Source: Janibacter limosus NBRC 16128
GTDB lineage: Bacteria > Actinomycetota > Actinomycetes > Actinomycetales > Dermatophilaceae
Direction: 5' to 3'
Assembly (NCBI RefSeq): GCF_001570985.1
Contig: NZ_BCSS01000006.1
Location: 1-64,000 of the forward strand
DNA length: 64,000 nt
Below the pieces are notes generated by a model. The model had not been told where the DNA came from, did no database searches, and saw only the letters and a program-made list of their open reading frames with translations. Below, piece by piece: positions 48,773 through 57,583 of this stretch (the first letter of the stretch is position 1; every line of letters starts with the position of its first letter). A program made the translations under genes and the position numbers.

Positions 48773-49672
48773 ATGTCGCAGCCGCCGTCCGGCCGGGTGC
48801 CGGACGGCGGCCCCGGCACCGAGGTCCCCACCTGTCCCCGACACCCAGACCGGGTGTCCTACATCCGCTGCCAGCGGTGCCGCCGCCCGGTGTGCCCGCA
48901 GTGCCAGCGCAGCGCCGCCGTCGGTGTCCAGTGCGTGGACTGCATCCGTGAGCAGGCCAAGGGGATCCGGCCGCAGGTCACCGTCTTCGGTGGCCGGGCG
49001 GGCGCCGACCGTCCCTATCTGACCATCGCGATCATCGCGATCTGTGTCGTCGTCTGGCTGGGCGAGCTGCTCTCCCCCCGCGTCTTCCAAGAGGTCGCCT
49101 TCGCGCCGGCCCTCGGCACGAGCGAGCCCTGGCGCCTGATCACCTCGGCCTTCGCGCACAGCCCGACCCAGCCGATGCACATCATCTTCAACATGCTCGC
49201 GCTGTGGATCGTCGGCGGCTACCTCGAGCGCATGCTCGGGTGGGCCCGCTACCTGGCGATGTACCTCGTGACCGCCCTCGCCGGCTCCGTGACCTGGCTG
49301 CTCTTCCAGCCCGTCGACCCGAGCAACCAAGGGGCCTGGGTCCCGGTGGTGGGCGCCTCCGGGGCGGTCTTCGGCCTCTTCGCCGCGGTCATCGTCCTCA
49401 ACCGGCACCTCGGCCGGGACAGCTCGTCGATGATCGCGACCATCGGGATCAATGCGGTCATCGGCTTCGTCGTCCCCAATGTGGCGTGGCAGGCCCACCT
49501 CGGTGGGCTCGTCGCCGGTGGCCTCCTCGCATTCGCGATCGCCGTCTCGCGCAGCCAGCGTCGCCCGGCCCTGGCCTGGGTCGCGTTCGGGGCCGTGCTG
49601 GCAGTGGTCATCGCGCTGGCTGTGGGCAAGTACGCCTCGTCCCCAGCCCCGGTCCTCATCCCCTTCGTCTGA
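48773..49672 (+). CDS. Rhomboid family intramembrane serine protease with N-terminal zinc-binding motif
   Basis: The 299-residue protein has a cysteine/histidine-rich N-terminus (CPRHPDRVSYIRCQRCRRPVCPQC, residues about 21-45) resembling a B-box zinc site. Six membrane helices follow, with the catalytic serine in GASGAVFG and the histidine in WQAHLGG. It would cleave membrane proteins within the bilayer. It follows ppiA by six bases, as in mycobacteria and streptomycetes (Rv0110-like proteins). Confidence 0.9.
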   Translation: MSQPPSGRVPDGGPGTEVPTCPRHPDRVSYIRCQRCRRPVCPQCQRSAAVGVQCVDCIREQAKGIRPQVTVFGGRAGADRPYLTIAIIAICVVVWLGELLSPRVFQEVAFAPALGTSEPWRLITSAFAHSPTQPMHIIFNMLALWIVGGYLERMLGWARYLAMYLVTALAGSVTWLLFQPVDPSNQGAWVPVVGASGAVFGLFAAVIVLNRHLGRDSSSMIATIGINAVIGFVVPNVAWQAHLGGLVAGGLLAFAIAVSRSQRRPALAWVAFGAVLAVVIALAVGKYASSPAPVLIPFV

Positions 49673-49736
49673 GGGTCCGGGGCAAGAACCCCGGGATTCC
49701 GGGAGTTACACCCGTGTCATTTGTCCCCAACTGTGA

Positions 49737-49774
49737 ACAAGCCTGTGGATAACCTCAGTTGTCCACAGGCTTGT
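49737..49774. repeat. Inverted repeat made of two DnaA boxes
   Basis: Arms of 17 bases (49737-49753 and 49758-49774) pair with one G-U around the loop CTCA. Each arm holds a perfect DnaA box: TTATCCACA (complement of 49744-49752) and TTGTCCACA (49759-49767). Confidence 0.75.
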
Positions 49775-49793
49775 GTGCACAGAGGTGGACGCA

Positions 49794-49829
49794 CAGAGGC
49801 CGCACTGCCCGTGGGCAATGCGGCCTCTG
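49794..49829. terminator. Bidirectional terminator between rhomboid gene and crgA
   Basis: Arms of 17 bases (49794-49810 and 49813-49829) pair with a single mismatch around GT; there is no U tract. The flanking genes converge on it. Confidence 0.7.
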
Positions 49830-49871
49830 CATGCGCTGACCGGTCCGTGGTGGGGACGCGGGAGCGGCGGG

Positions 49872-50270
49872 CTACTTCCAGCGGGTGGTCATCGCAAACC
49901 CGGCGAGGATGAAGGCGAAGCCGCCACCGAGGTTCCACCGCCCCCAGGACTCGACCGGGTACTGCTCCTGGGTGATGTAGAAGGTCACGACCCACACCAG
50001 CCCGATGAGCATCAGGCCGAGCATGACGGGGACGAACCACGCCGGGTTGCCGATGCGCTGCGCCTTGACCTTGTGGCGGGCCTTGGTCTCGGCCTTGTCA
50101 TCCTCCGCCTGGGCGGCCGCGCGCTTGCGCGGGTCACCGGAGCGCTTGGCAGCGCCCTTGTCCTTGGCCGCCCCCTTGCCCGTGGCGGTGGTCGACGTGG
50201 TCGTGGTCTCGCTGGTGGTCACGTCCGTGGTGCCGGTCGTGTCCTTCGCGTCGTCGGCGGACTTCGCCAC
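49872..50270 (-). CDS. crgA: Cell division protein CrgA
   Basis: The 132-residue protein starts at GTG 50270 behind AAGGAG. A Thr/Ala/Lys-rich cytoplasmic N-terminus (about 70 residues, longer than the mycobacterial form) is followed by the CrgA domain with two membrane helices (VPVMLGLMLIGLVWVVTFYIT and GGGFAFILAGFAMTTRWK). CrgA joins the divisome with FtsZ, FtsI and FtsQ partners. The location (Rv0011c position) agrees. Confidence 0.92.
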   Translation of the reverse strand: MAKSADDAKDTTGTTDVTTSETTTTSTTATGKGAAKDKGAAKRSGDPRKRAAAQAEDDKAETKARHKVKAQRIGNPAWFVPVMLGLMLIGLVWVVTFYITQEQYPVESWGRWNLGGGFAFILAGFAMTTRWK

Positions 50271-50353
50271 AGGGTGCTCCTTCAAGGATGGTGCGGTTCG
50301 TGGCCTAGCGTAGAGCCCAGAGCCCGACCAACCGAGCGAAGGGGGTGCGCCCT

Positions 50354-51151
50354 GTGCCCGACGAACGCCCGTCACCTGACGAGACCCGCTTGGGACCACG
50401 CGTGCGCACCTGGCTCACCCAGCGACCGAGCCGCTGGTCCTCCCTCGTCCCGGTCATCGCCCTGGGGGCCGGGCTGCTCTTCGCCACGTCGAGCACCACA
50501 GCCCGCGGCACGGACCTGCGCAGCGAGGCCACGGGCCTGCCCGACGTCATCCGTGAGCGCACCATCGACAACGAGCGCTCGGGCAAGCGGGTGGAGAGCC
50601 TGCGCAGCGACGTCGACGGGCTCACCCGTGACGCGGCCCCGGGCAGCACCCGTCTGCAGGAAATCTCCCGCCAGACGAGCGCCCGCAGCCAGGACGCCGG
50701 CCTGACCCCCGTCGCCGGCCCGTCGCTGACCGTCTCCCTCGACGATGCGGACCTCGCCGCGAGCGAGGTGCCGGAGGGCTTCACCGTCGATGACATCGTC
50801 GTGCACCAGCAGGATGTCCAGGGTGTCGTCAACGCGCTGTGGCGAGGCGGTGCCGAGGCCATGCAGATCATGGACCAGCGGGTGATCTCCACCAGCGCGG
50901 TCCGCTGTGTCGGCAACACCCTCATCCTCCAGGGGCGCGTGTACTCGCCGCCCTTCACGATCACCGCCATCGGCGACCCGGACGAGCTGCGCCAGGCGCT
51001 CGACGACGACCCGGCCGTCGACATCTACCGGCAGTACGTCGACGCGGTGGGGCTGGGCTACGAGGTCACGACCGAGGAGACGACGCAGCTGCCCGCCTTC
51101 ACCGGTCGCACCCGGCTCGAGTACGCCCGACCGATGCCTGAGGGCGGATGA
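50354..51151 (+). CDS. DUF881 family protein
   Basis: From GTG 50354 the protein has 265 residues: a short cytoplasmic head, one membrane helix (about 30-48, SLVPVIALGAGLLFATSS), a probable coiled coil (about 60-105) and the DUF881 domain. The domain reads LTVSLDDAD, VHQQDVQGVVNALWRGGAEAMQIMDQRV and CVGNTLILQGRVYSPPF. It is divergent from crgA and precedes pabA, as Rv0012 does. Function is unknown, possibly division-related. A GTG at 50345 is an alternative start. Confidence 0.88.
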   Translation: MPDERPSPDETRLGPRVRTWLTQRPSRWSSLVPVIALGAGLLFATSSTTARGTDLRSEATGLPDVIRERTIDNERSGKRVESLRSDVDGLTRDAAPGSTRLQEISRQTSARSQDAGLTPVAGPSLTVSLDDADLAASEVPEGFTVDDIVVHQQDVQGVVNALWRGGAEAMQIMDQRVISTSAVRCVGNTLILQGRVYSPPFTITAIGDPDELRQALDDDPAVDIYRQYVDAVGLGYEVTTEETTQLPAFTGRTRLEYARPMPEGG

Positions 51152-51167
51152 GGGACATACTGTCCGA

Positions 51168-51824
51168 GTGACCCAGATCCTCGTCGTCGACAACTACGAC
51201 AGCTTCGTCTTCACCATCGTGGGCTACCTCCAGCAGCTCGGTGCGGAGACGACCGTCGTGCGCAACGACGCCGTCGTGCCAGCTGATGGCGCGGACTTCG
51301 ATGGCGTCCTGATCTCTCCCGGACCCGGTACCCCCGAGCTCGCAGGCGTCTCCACTGCGATGATCGAGGCCTGCGCCGAGCGCGCGCAGCCGATGCTCGG
51401 GGTCTGTCTCGGGCACCAGGCCCTCGGGATCGTCCTCGGAGCGCGCGTCGGTCGCGCGCCCGAGCTGCTGCACGGCAAGACGAGCCGGGTCCTGCACGAC
51501 CAGACCGGAGTCCTGGCGGGGCTGCCCTCCCCCTTCACCGCGACCCGCTACCACTCGCTGACGATCGACCCGACCACCGTCCCGGACGCCTTGGTGCCCA
51601 ACGGCCACACGGAGTCCGGAGTGATCATGGCCGCTCAGCACCGCGACCTGCCGCTGCACGGGGTGCAGTTCCATCCCGAGTCGGTGCTCACGGAGGGTGG
51701 GCACCGCATCCTGGCCAACTGGCTGGCGCTGACCGGTGATGACGGGGCGGTCGGCCGTAGCGAGGGGCTGTCCCCCCTCGTGCGTGACGTCGAGGGCGTG
51801 GCCCGAGCCGCTGCCGCCGGCTGA
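51168..51824 (+). CDS. pabA: Aminodeoxychorismate/anthranilate synthase glutaminase component
   Basis: The 218-residue class I glutamine amidotransferase has the oxyanion loop ISPGPGTPE, the catalytic cysteine in MLGVCLGHQALG and the HGVQFHPESVLTEGG His-Glu pair. It supplies ammonia for 4-amino-4-deoxychorismate or anthranilate; no synthase subunit is nearby, so it may serve both. It begins at a GTG 16 bases after DUF881 (Rv0013 position). Confidence 0.92.
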   Translation: MTQILVVDNYDSFVFTIVGYLQQLGAETTVVRNDAVVPADGADFDGVLISPGPGTPELAGVSTAMIEACAERAQPMLGVCLGHQALGIVLGARVGRAPELLHGKTSRVLHDQTGVLAGLPSPFTATRYHSLTIDPTTVPDALVPNGHTESGVIMAAQHRDLPLHGVQFHPESVLTEGGHRILANWLALTGDDGAVGRSEGLSPLVRDVEGVARAAAAG

Positions 51825-51839
51825 CGGGGAGGACCCGCC

Positions 51840-52823
51840 GTGAGTGATCCGACGATCGGTCCGTTGGATCGTCTCCAGCGTCGCCACCCTGTCATCGGTT
51901 TCCCCATCGCCGTCGTCTACAAGTTCTTCGACGACTTCGGCGGGTACCTCTGCGCGCTCCTGACTTACTACGGGTTCCTCTCGCTCTTCCCCGCGTTGCT
52001 GCTGCTGTCCACCGCCGTCGGCTTCGTCCTGCAGGGGCAGCCCGAGTGGCAGGAGCGGATCCTCGACTCGGCCCTGTCGGACTTCCCCATCGTCGGGGAC
52101 GAGCTGCGCAGCACCGGCACCCTCGGCGGGGGACCGGTCGGACTGCTCATCGGTGGGCTGGCCGCCCTCTACGGCGGGCTCGGCGTCGGCCAGGCACTGC
52201 AGTACGCCAACAACACCGCGTGGATGATCCCGCGCAACTCCCGCCCCAACCCCTTCGCCAGCCGTGGACGGGGGCTCCTCCTGCTGGCCGTCGCCGCAGC
52301 GACGATCGTCGTCACCACCGGCCTGACGACGTACCTGCAGTGGCTGGTCGCGGGCGGCTACACGGCCTGGGCCATCACCATCGCCTCCATCGCCCTCAAC
52401 ACGGGGGTCATCGGGCTGGTCTTCATCATCTCGACGACCCGACCCCTCGACCTGCTCGACGTACTGCCCGGCGCGGTCCTGGCGGCCCTGGCCTGGCAGG
52501 GCATGCAGTCCGTCGGTGCCGTGTACGTCAGCACGGTCATCGAGCGCGCGAGCAATCTCAACTCGGTCTTTGCCCTCGTGCTCGGGCTGCTCGTCTTCCT
52601 CTACACGATGGCGGTCGTCACCATGCTGTGCGTCGAGGTCAACGTCGTGCGCAAGGAGCACCTGTGGCCGCGGGCGCTCCTCACCCCCTTCACCGATCAG
52701 GTCGTGCTCACCGGTGCGGACCAGCGTGCCTACTCACGGCACGCAGAGGCCCAGCGGCTCAAGGGCTTCCAGCGCATCGACGTGTTCTTCGACGAGGCCC
52801 GAGGGCGCGACGAGGAGGACTGA
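51840..52823 (+). CDS. YihY/BrkB family membrane protein
   Basis: The 327-residue protein has the family opening (RLQRRHPVIGFPIAVVYKFFDDFGGYLCALLTYYGFLSLFPALLL) and six membrane helices in all, with the charged C-terminal tail in the cytoplasm. The family is often called ribonuclease BN or virulence factor BrkB, but a nuclease role is not supported and transport is suspected. It is inserted between pabA and pknB, where mycobacteria have no gene. The GTG lies 15 bases after pabA, behind GGGGAGG. Confidence 0.85.
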   Translation: MSDPTIGPLDRLQRRHPVIGFPIAVVYKFFDDFGGYLCALLTYYGFLSLFPALLLLSTAVGFVLQGQPEWQERILDSALSDFPIVGDELRSTGTLGGGPVGLLIGGLAALYGGLGVGQALQYANNTAWMIPRNSRPNPFASRGRGLLLLAVAAATIVVTTGLTTYLQWLVAGGYTAWAITIASIALNTGVIGLVFIISTTRPLDLLDVLPGAVLAALAWQGMQSVGAVYVSTVIERASNLNSVFALVLGLLVFLYTMAVVTMLCVEVNVVRKEHLWPRALLTPFTDQVVLTGADQRAYSRHAEAQRLKGFQRIDVFFDEARGRDEED

Positions 52824-52834
52824 CGCCCGGAGGG

Positions 52835-54706
52835 TCAGGGGCTCGCCGGCGACCGGGTCGTGATGCTCGTCGAGCGGGTGCTGCTCGGCTCGCTGGTCGA
52901 CGAGGTCGGGGAGTCCGTCGGGCTGTCCGTCGACGTCGGTGTCGAGGTGGGCTCGTCGGTGGAGGTGTCCGAGGGCTCGCTCGTCTCGCTCGGACTCGAC
53001 GTGGTGGTGACCGTCTGGGCCGGCTCCCTCGCCACGACGAAGGTCACCGTGCGACCCTGCTTGATCGTGCCCGCACCGGGACTCTGGTCGAGGATCGTGC
53101 CCTCCGGCTCGGAGGACTCGCGCGTGGTCTCCTTGATCTTCAGCTTCAGTCCGAAGATGTCGCTGCGCACGTCGTCGATCTTCTTGCCCGTGTAGTCCTT
53201 CAGGTCCACGTCACCCGAGGCGACGACCAGGTCGACCTTGGTCCCCTTGGCCACGGACTCGGCAGCGCCGGGGCTGGAGCTGAGGACGTGGTCGGCCGCC
53301 TGGTCGGGACTGTCCTCGGTGGTGACCTGACCGACGGTCAGCCCGGCATTCTCGATGGCCCGGGTCGCCTCACCACGCTCCATCCCCACGACGCTGGGCA
53401 CGCCGGCCTCGTCAGGGCCGGCGGAGACCTCGACGACGACGGTGTCACCCTCGGGCACACTCGTGCCCGGGGTCGGGTTCTGGCGCACGACGGTGCCGAC
53501 CGCCGCGTCATCGGTGACGGTCTCGACATCCGCCGTGAGCTGCACCTGCTCCAGCTTGGCGACCGCTGCGTCCTCGTCCATGCCGACGACGCGAGGGACG
53601 CTCACCTGGATGATCTCCTCGCCCTGGCTGGCATCCCAGGCAAACCACCCGAGCAGGGCGATGGGGATCAGCAGGAGCGCGGCCATGAGCCACCCCAGGC
53701 CACCCCCACGGCGACGAGCCTGGGCTGCGGGCATGGAGGCGGTCTCAGGGTCCTGACGGGGCACCGGCTCGGCCCGCGGTGCGGCGAGCGGCAGCGTGGT
53801 CGTCGCTGCGTCCAGACGCTCGGTGGCGATGGGGCTGATCGGCATCCCGCCGCGGTAGGCGCCCAGGTCCTCCGCCATGGCTTTGGCGTCGGGGTAGCGC
53901 TCGTCCCGGTCCTTGGTCAGCGCGTGGTGGACGATCGCGTCCAGCTCCGGCGGGACTGAGGGCTCGATGGACGAAGGGAGGGGGATGTCGGCGTTGACGT
54001 GCTGGTAGGTGAGCGCGATGGGCTCACCCGTGTACGGCGTGCGTCCCGTGAGCAGCTCGAAGAGCAGGCACCCGGTGGAGTAGACGTCACTGCGTTTGTC
54101 GACCGTCTCGCCGCGTGCCTGCTCGGGGGAGATGTACTGGGCGGTCCCGATGACGGCCTGGGTCTGCGTCATCGTCGCCTGGGTGTCGGCGATCGCCCGG
54201 GCGATGCCGAAGTCCATGACCTTGACGCTGTCGTCGTCGGAGATCATCACATTGCCGGGCTTGATGTCGCGGTGCACGATGCCCATGTTGTGGCTGTAGT
54301 CGAGGGCCTCGAGGACCTGCTGGACGATCCTGGCGGCCTCGGTGGGCTCGAGGGTGCCCGTCTCCGAGTCGTTGAGCAGCTCCCTGAGGGTGTACCCGTC
54401 GACGTACTCCATGACGATGTACGGGATGTCCAGGGGGGCGCCGCCGGTCTCGATGATCCGCTCCTCGCCGGAGTCGTAGACGGCCACGATCGAGCGGTGG
54501 TTCAGCCCGGCGACGGACTGGGCCTCCCGGCGGAAGCGGCCGAGGAAGGCGGCGTCGCGGGCGTGGTCCGTACGCAGGATCTTGATGGCAACCGGGCGAC
54601 CCAGTCGCGTGTCGTGACCCAGGTGGACCTCGGCCATGCCGCCACGGCCGATGAGCTCGCCGACCTCGTAACGTCCGCCGAGCAGGCGGGGTGCCGCTGT
54701 GCTCAT
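52835..54706 (-). CDS. pknB: Serine/threonine protein kinase PknB with PASTA repeats
   Basis: The 623-residue receptor kinase has the glycine loop GRGGMAEV, Lys42, catalytic Asp147 (HRDIKPGN), DFG at 165-167 and a Thr-rich activation loop (TMTQTQAVIGT). One membrane helix (about 335-357) leads to three PASTA repeats (from about 370 to 570). These bind muropeptide or lipid II in homologues. A Ser/Thr-rich tail ends the protein. It is the last gene of the conserved fhaA-fhaB-pstP-rodA-pbpA-pknB cluster and likely phosphorylates the FHA proteins. Confidence 0.95.
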   Translation of the reverse strand: MSTAAPRLLGGRYEVGELIGRGGMAEVHLGHDTRLGRPVAIKILRTDHARDAAFLGRFRREAQSVAGLNHRSIVAVYDSGEERIIETGGAPLDIPYIVMEYVDGYTLRELLNDSETGTLEPTEAARIVQQVLEALDYSHNMGIVHRDIKPGNVMISDDDSVKVMDFGIARAIADTQATMTQTQAVIGTAQYISPEQARGETVDKRSDVYSTGCLLFELLTGRTPYTGEPIALTYQHVNADIPLPSSIEPSVPPELDAIVHHALTKDRDERYPDAKAMAEDLGAYRGGMPISPIATERLDAATTTLPLAAPRAEPVPRQDPETASMPAAQARRRGGGLGWLMAALLLIPIALLGWFAWDASQGEEIIQVSVPRVVGMDEDAAVAKLEQVQLTADVETVTDDAAVGTVVRQNPTPGTSVPEGDTVVVEVSAGPDEAGVPSVVGMERGEATRAIENAGLTVGQVTTEDSPDQAADHVLSSSPGAAESVAKGTKVDLVVASGDVDLKDYTGKKIDDVRSDIFGLKLKIKETTRESSEPEGTILDQSPGAGTIKQGRTVTFVVAREPAQTVTTTSSPSETSEPSDTSTDEPTSTPTSTDSPTDSPTSSTSEPSSTRSTSITTRSPASP

Positions 54707-54755
54707 CGTGTCTCCCTGGGCTTGCCGGTCGAAGTGGTCTGGTGTCGGGTCGTGA

Positions 54756-56210
54756 TCACTGGAGGGCCGCCTTCATCACAGCAGCACTGATCGGTCCTGC
54801 GACCGACCCGCCGTACGCCTCGCTGCCGGCCCGTCCGCCGTCCTCGACGACGACGGCCACGGCGATCTGGGGGTTGTCGGCCGGGGCGAACCCGGTGAAC
54901 CAGGCGTGCGGGGGCTGACCGGTTTCGTGCTCAGCGGTGCCGGTCTTGCCGGCGACGCTCGTGCCGGGCACGGCGGCCTGGGTGCCGGTGCCCTTTTCCA
55001 CGACGAGCTGCATCATGTCGGTGAGCGTGTCGGAGGTCTCCGGCTCCATGGCCTTGGACAGCTGCTCCGGCTTGGTCTCGCTGATCGTCGACAGGTCTGA
55101 GCCGAGGACGGACTGCACGAGGTGGGGCTTCATGACCACGCCGTCGTTGGCGACCGCGGAGGTGACCATGGCGATCTGCAGGGGCGTGACGCGCACGTCG
55201 TACTGCCCGATGCCGACCTGGGCCTCCTGCGCCGGGCTCATCTGCCCGGGGAGGGTCGAGGGCGTGACCTTCATCGGGACCTCGAGGTCGTCGCCGAAGC
55301 CGAACTTGCCGGCCTGCTCACGCATGGCGTCGCCACCGAGCTCCATACCCAGCCACCCGAAGGCGGTGTTGCACGAGTCCTGCAGGGCGACGGCGAGACT
55401 CACCTTGTCGTCGGGGCCGCAGGCGCCGGGGTGCGAGTTGGGCAGGCCGACCTCCGTCTGGGGCAGGTCGAGGACTGCTGGCCCGGGGATGGAGGAGTCC
55501 CCGGTCCAGTCGCCGCTCTCGAGGGCCGCCGCGGCGGTCACGATCTTGAAGACGGACCCGGGCGGGTAGAGGTTGCCGGAGATGCTGCGGTTGACGAGCG
55601 GACGCGCCGGGTCGCCGTTGAGCGCTTCCCAGGCCTTCTTCTCGGTCGAGGGGTTGTGGCTCACGAGCGGCGTCGGGTCGTAGCCGGGGTGGGAGACCAT
55701 CGCCAGGATCTCGCCGGTGCGGGGGTCGAGGGCCACGACGGCGCCGCGCTGGTCGCCGAGGGCCTCTGTGGCGGCCTTCTGCACCTTGGGGTTGATCGTC
55801 AGCTCCAGGCTGGCGCCCTTGGGTTCGCGTCCGGCGATCGTGCCGGTGACCCTGTCGTAGAAGAGCTTGTCGTCACGGCCGGAGAGCAGGCCGTCCTCCG
55901 CGGACTCGATGCCTCCGCCGGGCCCGTAGGTGAAGGAGTTGTAGCCGGTGATGTGGCTGTAGAGCCTGGGCTCGCTGTACGTGCGCTGCCACTGCAGGTC
56001 GTCGTCGGTGGGCGTGGAGCTGGCGATCGGTCGGCCGCCGATGAGGATCTGACCGCGCTCGCGGGCATAGCTCTCGAGCTGGGTGCGGCGGTTGCCCGGA
56101 CGGTCGTTGATGTCCTGCGAGCCGAGCACCTGGATCCACGTGCTCGATCCGAGCAGGAGGACGAAGAGGAGCGAGACGAGCATGGACAGACGTCGGATCG
56201 GCTGGTTCAT
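54756..56210 (-). CDS. pbpA: Penicillin-binding protein, class B transpeptidase (PbpA)
   Basis: The 484-residue protein has a short cytoplasmic stretch, one membrane anchor (about 8-28), a dimerisation domain and the transpeptidase domain. Motifs are SVFK (PPGSVFKIVTA, acylated serine), SCN (QDSCNTAFGW) and KTG (VAGKTGTAEH). It crosslinks peptidoglycan during growth with RodA; its ATG overlaps the rodA stop by four bases. Confidence 0.95.
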   Translation of the reverse strand: MNQPIRRLSMLVSLLFVLLLGSSTWIQVLGSQDINDRPGNRRTQLESYARERGQILIGGRPIASSTPTDDDLQWQRTYSEPRLYSHITGYNSFTYGPGGGIESAEDGLLSGRDDKLFYDRVTGTIAGREPKGASLELTINPKVQKAATEALGDQRGAVVALDPRTGEILAMVSHPGYDPTPLVSHNPSTEKKAWEALNGDPARPLVNRSISGNLYPPGSVFKIVTAAAALESGDWTGDSSIPGPAVLDLPQTEVGLPNSHPGACGPDDKVSLAVALQDSCNTAFGWLGMELGGDAMREQAGKFGFGDDLEVPMKVTPSTLPGQMSPAQEAQVGIGQYDVRVTPLQIAMVTSAVANDGVVMKPHLVQSVLGSDLSTISETKPEQLSKAMEPETSDTLTDMMQLVVEKGTGTQAAVPGTSVAGKTGTAEHETGQPPHAWFTGFAPADNPQIAVAVVVEDGGRAGSEAYGGSVAGPISAAVMKAALQ

Positions 56211-57583
56211 CGGGCCTTCACCACCTGGGTGGGGGCATCCATGGAGGCAGGGTCGAACTCCGGCTCGGGACGACGTGCGTGGTCGCTGATGCGCAGCAGG
56301 ATCGCGATGAGCGTCCAGTTGGTCAGCAGCGAGGACCCGCCGTAGGCGACGAAGGGAAGGGTCAGCCCGGTGAGGGGGATGACGCGGGTGACGCCACCGA
56401 TGACCACGAAGACCTGGATGGCCAGGACGAAGGTCAGGCCCGTGGCCAGCAGCTTGCCGAAGCCGTCACGCAGGCCGATGGCGGAGCGCATGCCACGCTC
56501 GACCAGGAGTGCGTAGAGCATGATGATCGCGAAGATGCCGATCAGGCCGAGCTCTTCGGCGAGGCTGGTGAAGATGAAGTCGGACTCCGGGAGCGGCGTC
56601 AGCCACGGCCGGCCGCGCCCGAGCCCGGTGCCCGAGATCCCGCCGGCAGCCATCCCCATGATCCCCGTGGCCAGCTGGCCGCACTGCTGCATGCCCTCCT
56701 CGGAGAAGGTGTCGGTCCAGCACAGCACGCGCGTCTGCACGTGGGAGGCGAACTGGTAGACGATGAGCGCTCCGCCAGCCGCCAGACCGAGGCCGAGGAC
56801 GACCCACGAGATCCGCTCGGTGGCGACGTAGAGCATGGCCACGAAGAGTCCGAAGATGAGCAGCGTGGTCCCGAAGTCGTTCTCCAGGACGAGCACCATC
56901 GCTGCCGCGAGCCAGGCGATCACGAGCGGACCGAGGTCACGCCCGCGGGGGAAGGTCATCCCCAGGAACTTGCGTCCGGCGAGGGCGAGCATGTCGCGGG
57001 TCTGCACGAGGTACCCGGCGAAGAAGATCGCGAGCAGGATCTTGGCGATCTCGGCCGGCTGGAAGGTGAAGGCGCCCAGCTTGATCCAGATCTTGGCTCC
57101 GTAGACGGAGTGGCCCAGAGGGGTGAGGGGCAGGGCGATGAAGACGAGGGCGGCAAGACCTGCCGTGTAGGTGTAGCGGCGCAGCACGCGGTGGTCGCGC
57201 AGGGCGATGAGCACCGCGAGGGCGATCCCGACGCCCAAGCCGGTCCAGATGAGCTGGCGCAGTGCCAGGCCCGAGCTGAAGTCTCGCCCGGCGGCCAGAT
57301 CCAGTCGATGGATCATCACCAGGCCGATGCCGTTGAGCAGGGTGACGATCGGCAGGATGATCGGGTCAGCGTAGGAGGCCCGCCAGCGCAGGACGAGGTG
57401 CACGGCGAGGGCGATGCCCGCGAGGATGCCGGTGTGCCCGAGCAGGTCGGGTGGCACCTCACCGGACTCCGCCACGGAGACATTGACGTAGGCCAGGATC
57501 ACGACGCCGATGGCCAGCGCCGTGAGCACCAGCTCGACATTGCGACCGCGTGCTGGCGTGATGGTCGTGATGGCCCGCATCAT
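56207..57583 (-). CDS. rodA: Peptidoglycan glycosyltransferase RodA (SEDS family)
   Basis: The 458-residue protein has about 11-12 membrane helices and SEDS motifs such as FQPAEIAKI, LENDFGTTLLIFG, ESDFIFTSLAEELGLIG and LPFVAYGGSSLL. It polymerises lipid II with PbpA. ATG 57583 overlaps the phosphatase stop by four bases; the frame extends further upstream only inside that gene. Confidence 0.95.
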   Translation of the reverse strand: MMRAITTITPARGRNVELVLTALAIGVVILAYVNVSVAESGEVPPDLLGHTGILAGIALAVHLVLRWRASYADPIILPIVTLLNGIGLVMIHRLDLAAGRDFSSGLALRQLIWTGLGVGIALAVLIALRDHRVLRRYTYTAGLAALVFIALPLTPLGHSVYGAKIWIKLGAFTFQPAEIAKILLAIFFAGYLVQTRDMLALAGRKFLGMTFPRGRDLGPLVIAWLAAAMVLVLENDFGTTLLIFGLFVAMLYVATERISWVVLGLGLAAGGALIVYQFASHVQTRVLCWTDTFSEEGMQQCGQLATGIMGMAAGGISGTGLGRGRPWLTPLPESDFIFTSLAEELGLIGIFAIIMLYALLVERGMRSAIGLRDGFGKLLATGLTFVLAIQVFVVIGGVTRVIPLTGLTLPFVAYGGSSLLTNWTLIAILLRISDHARRPEPEFDPASMDAPTQVVKAR

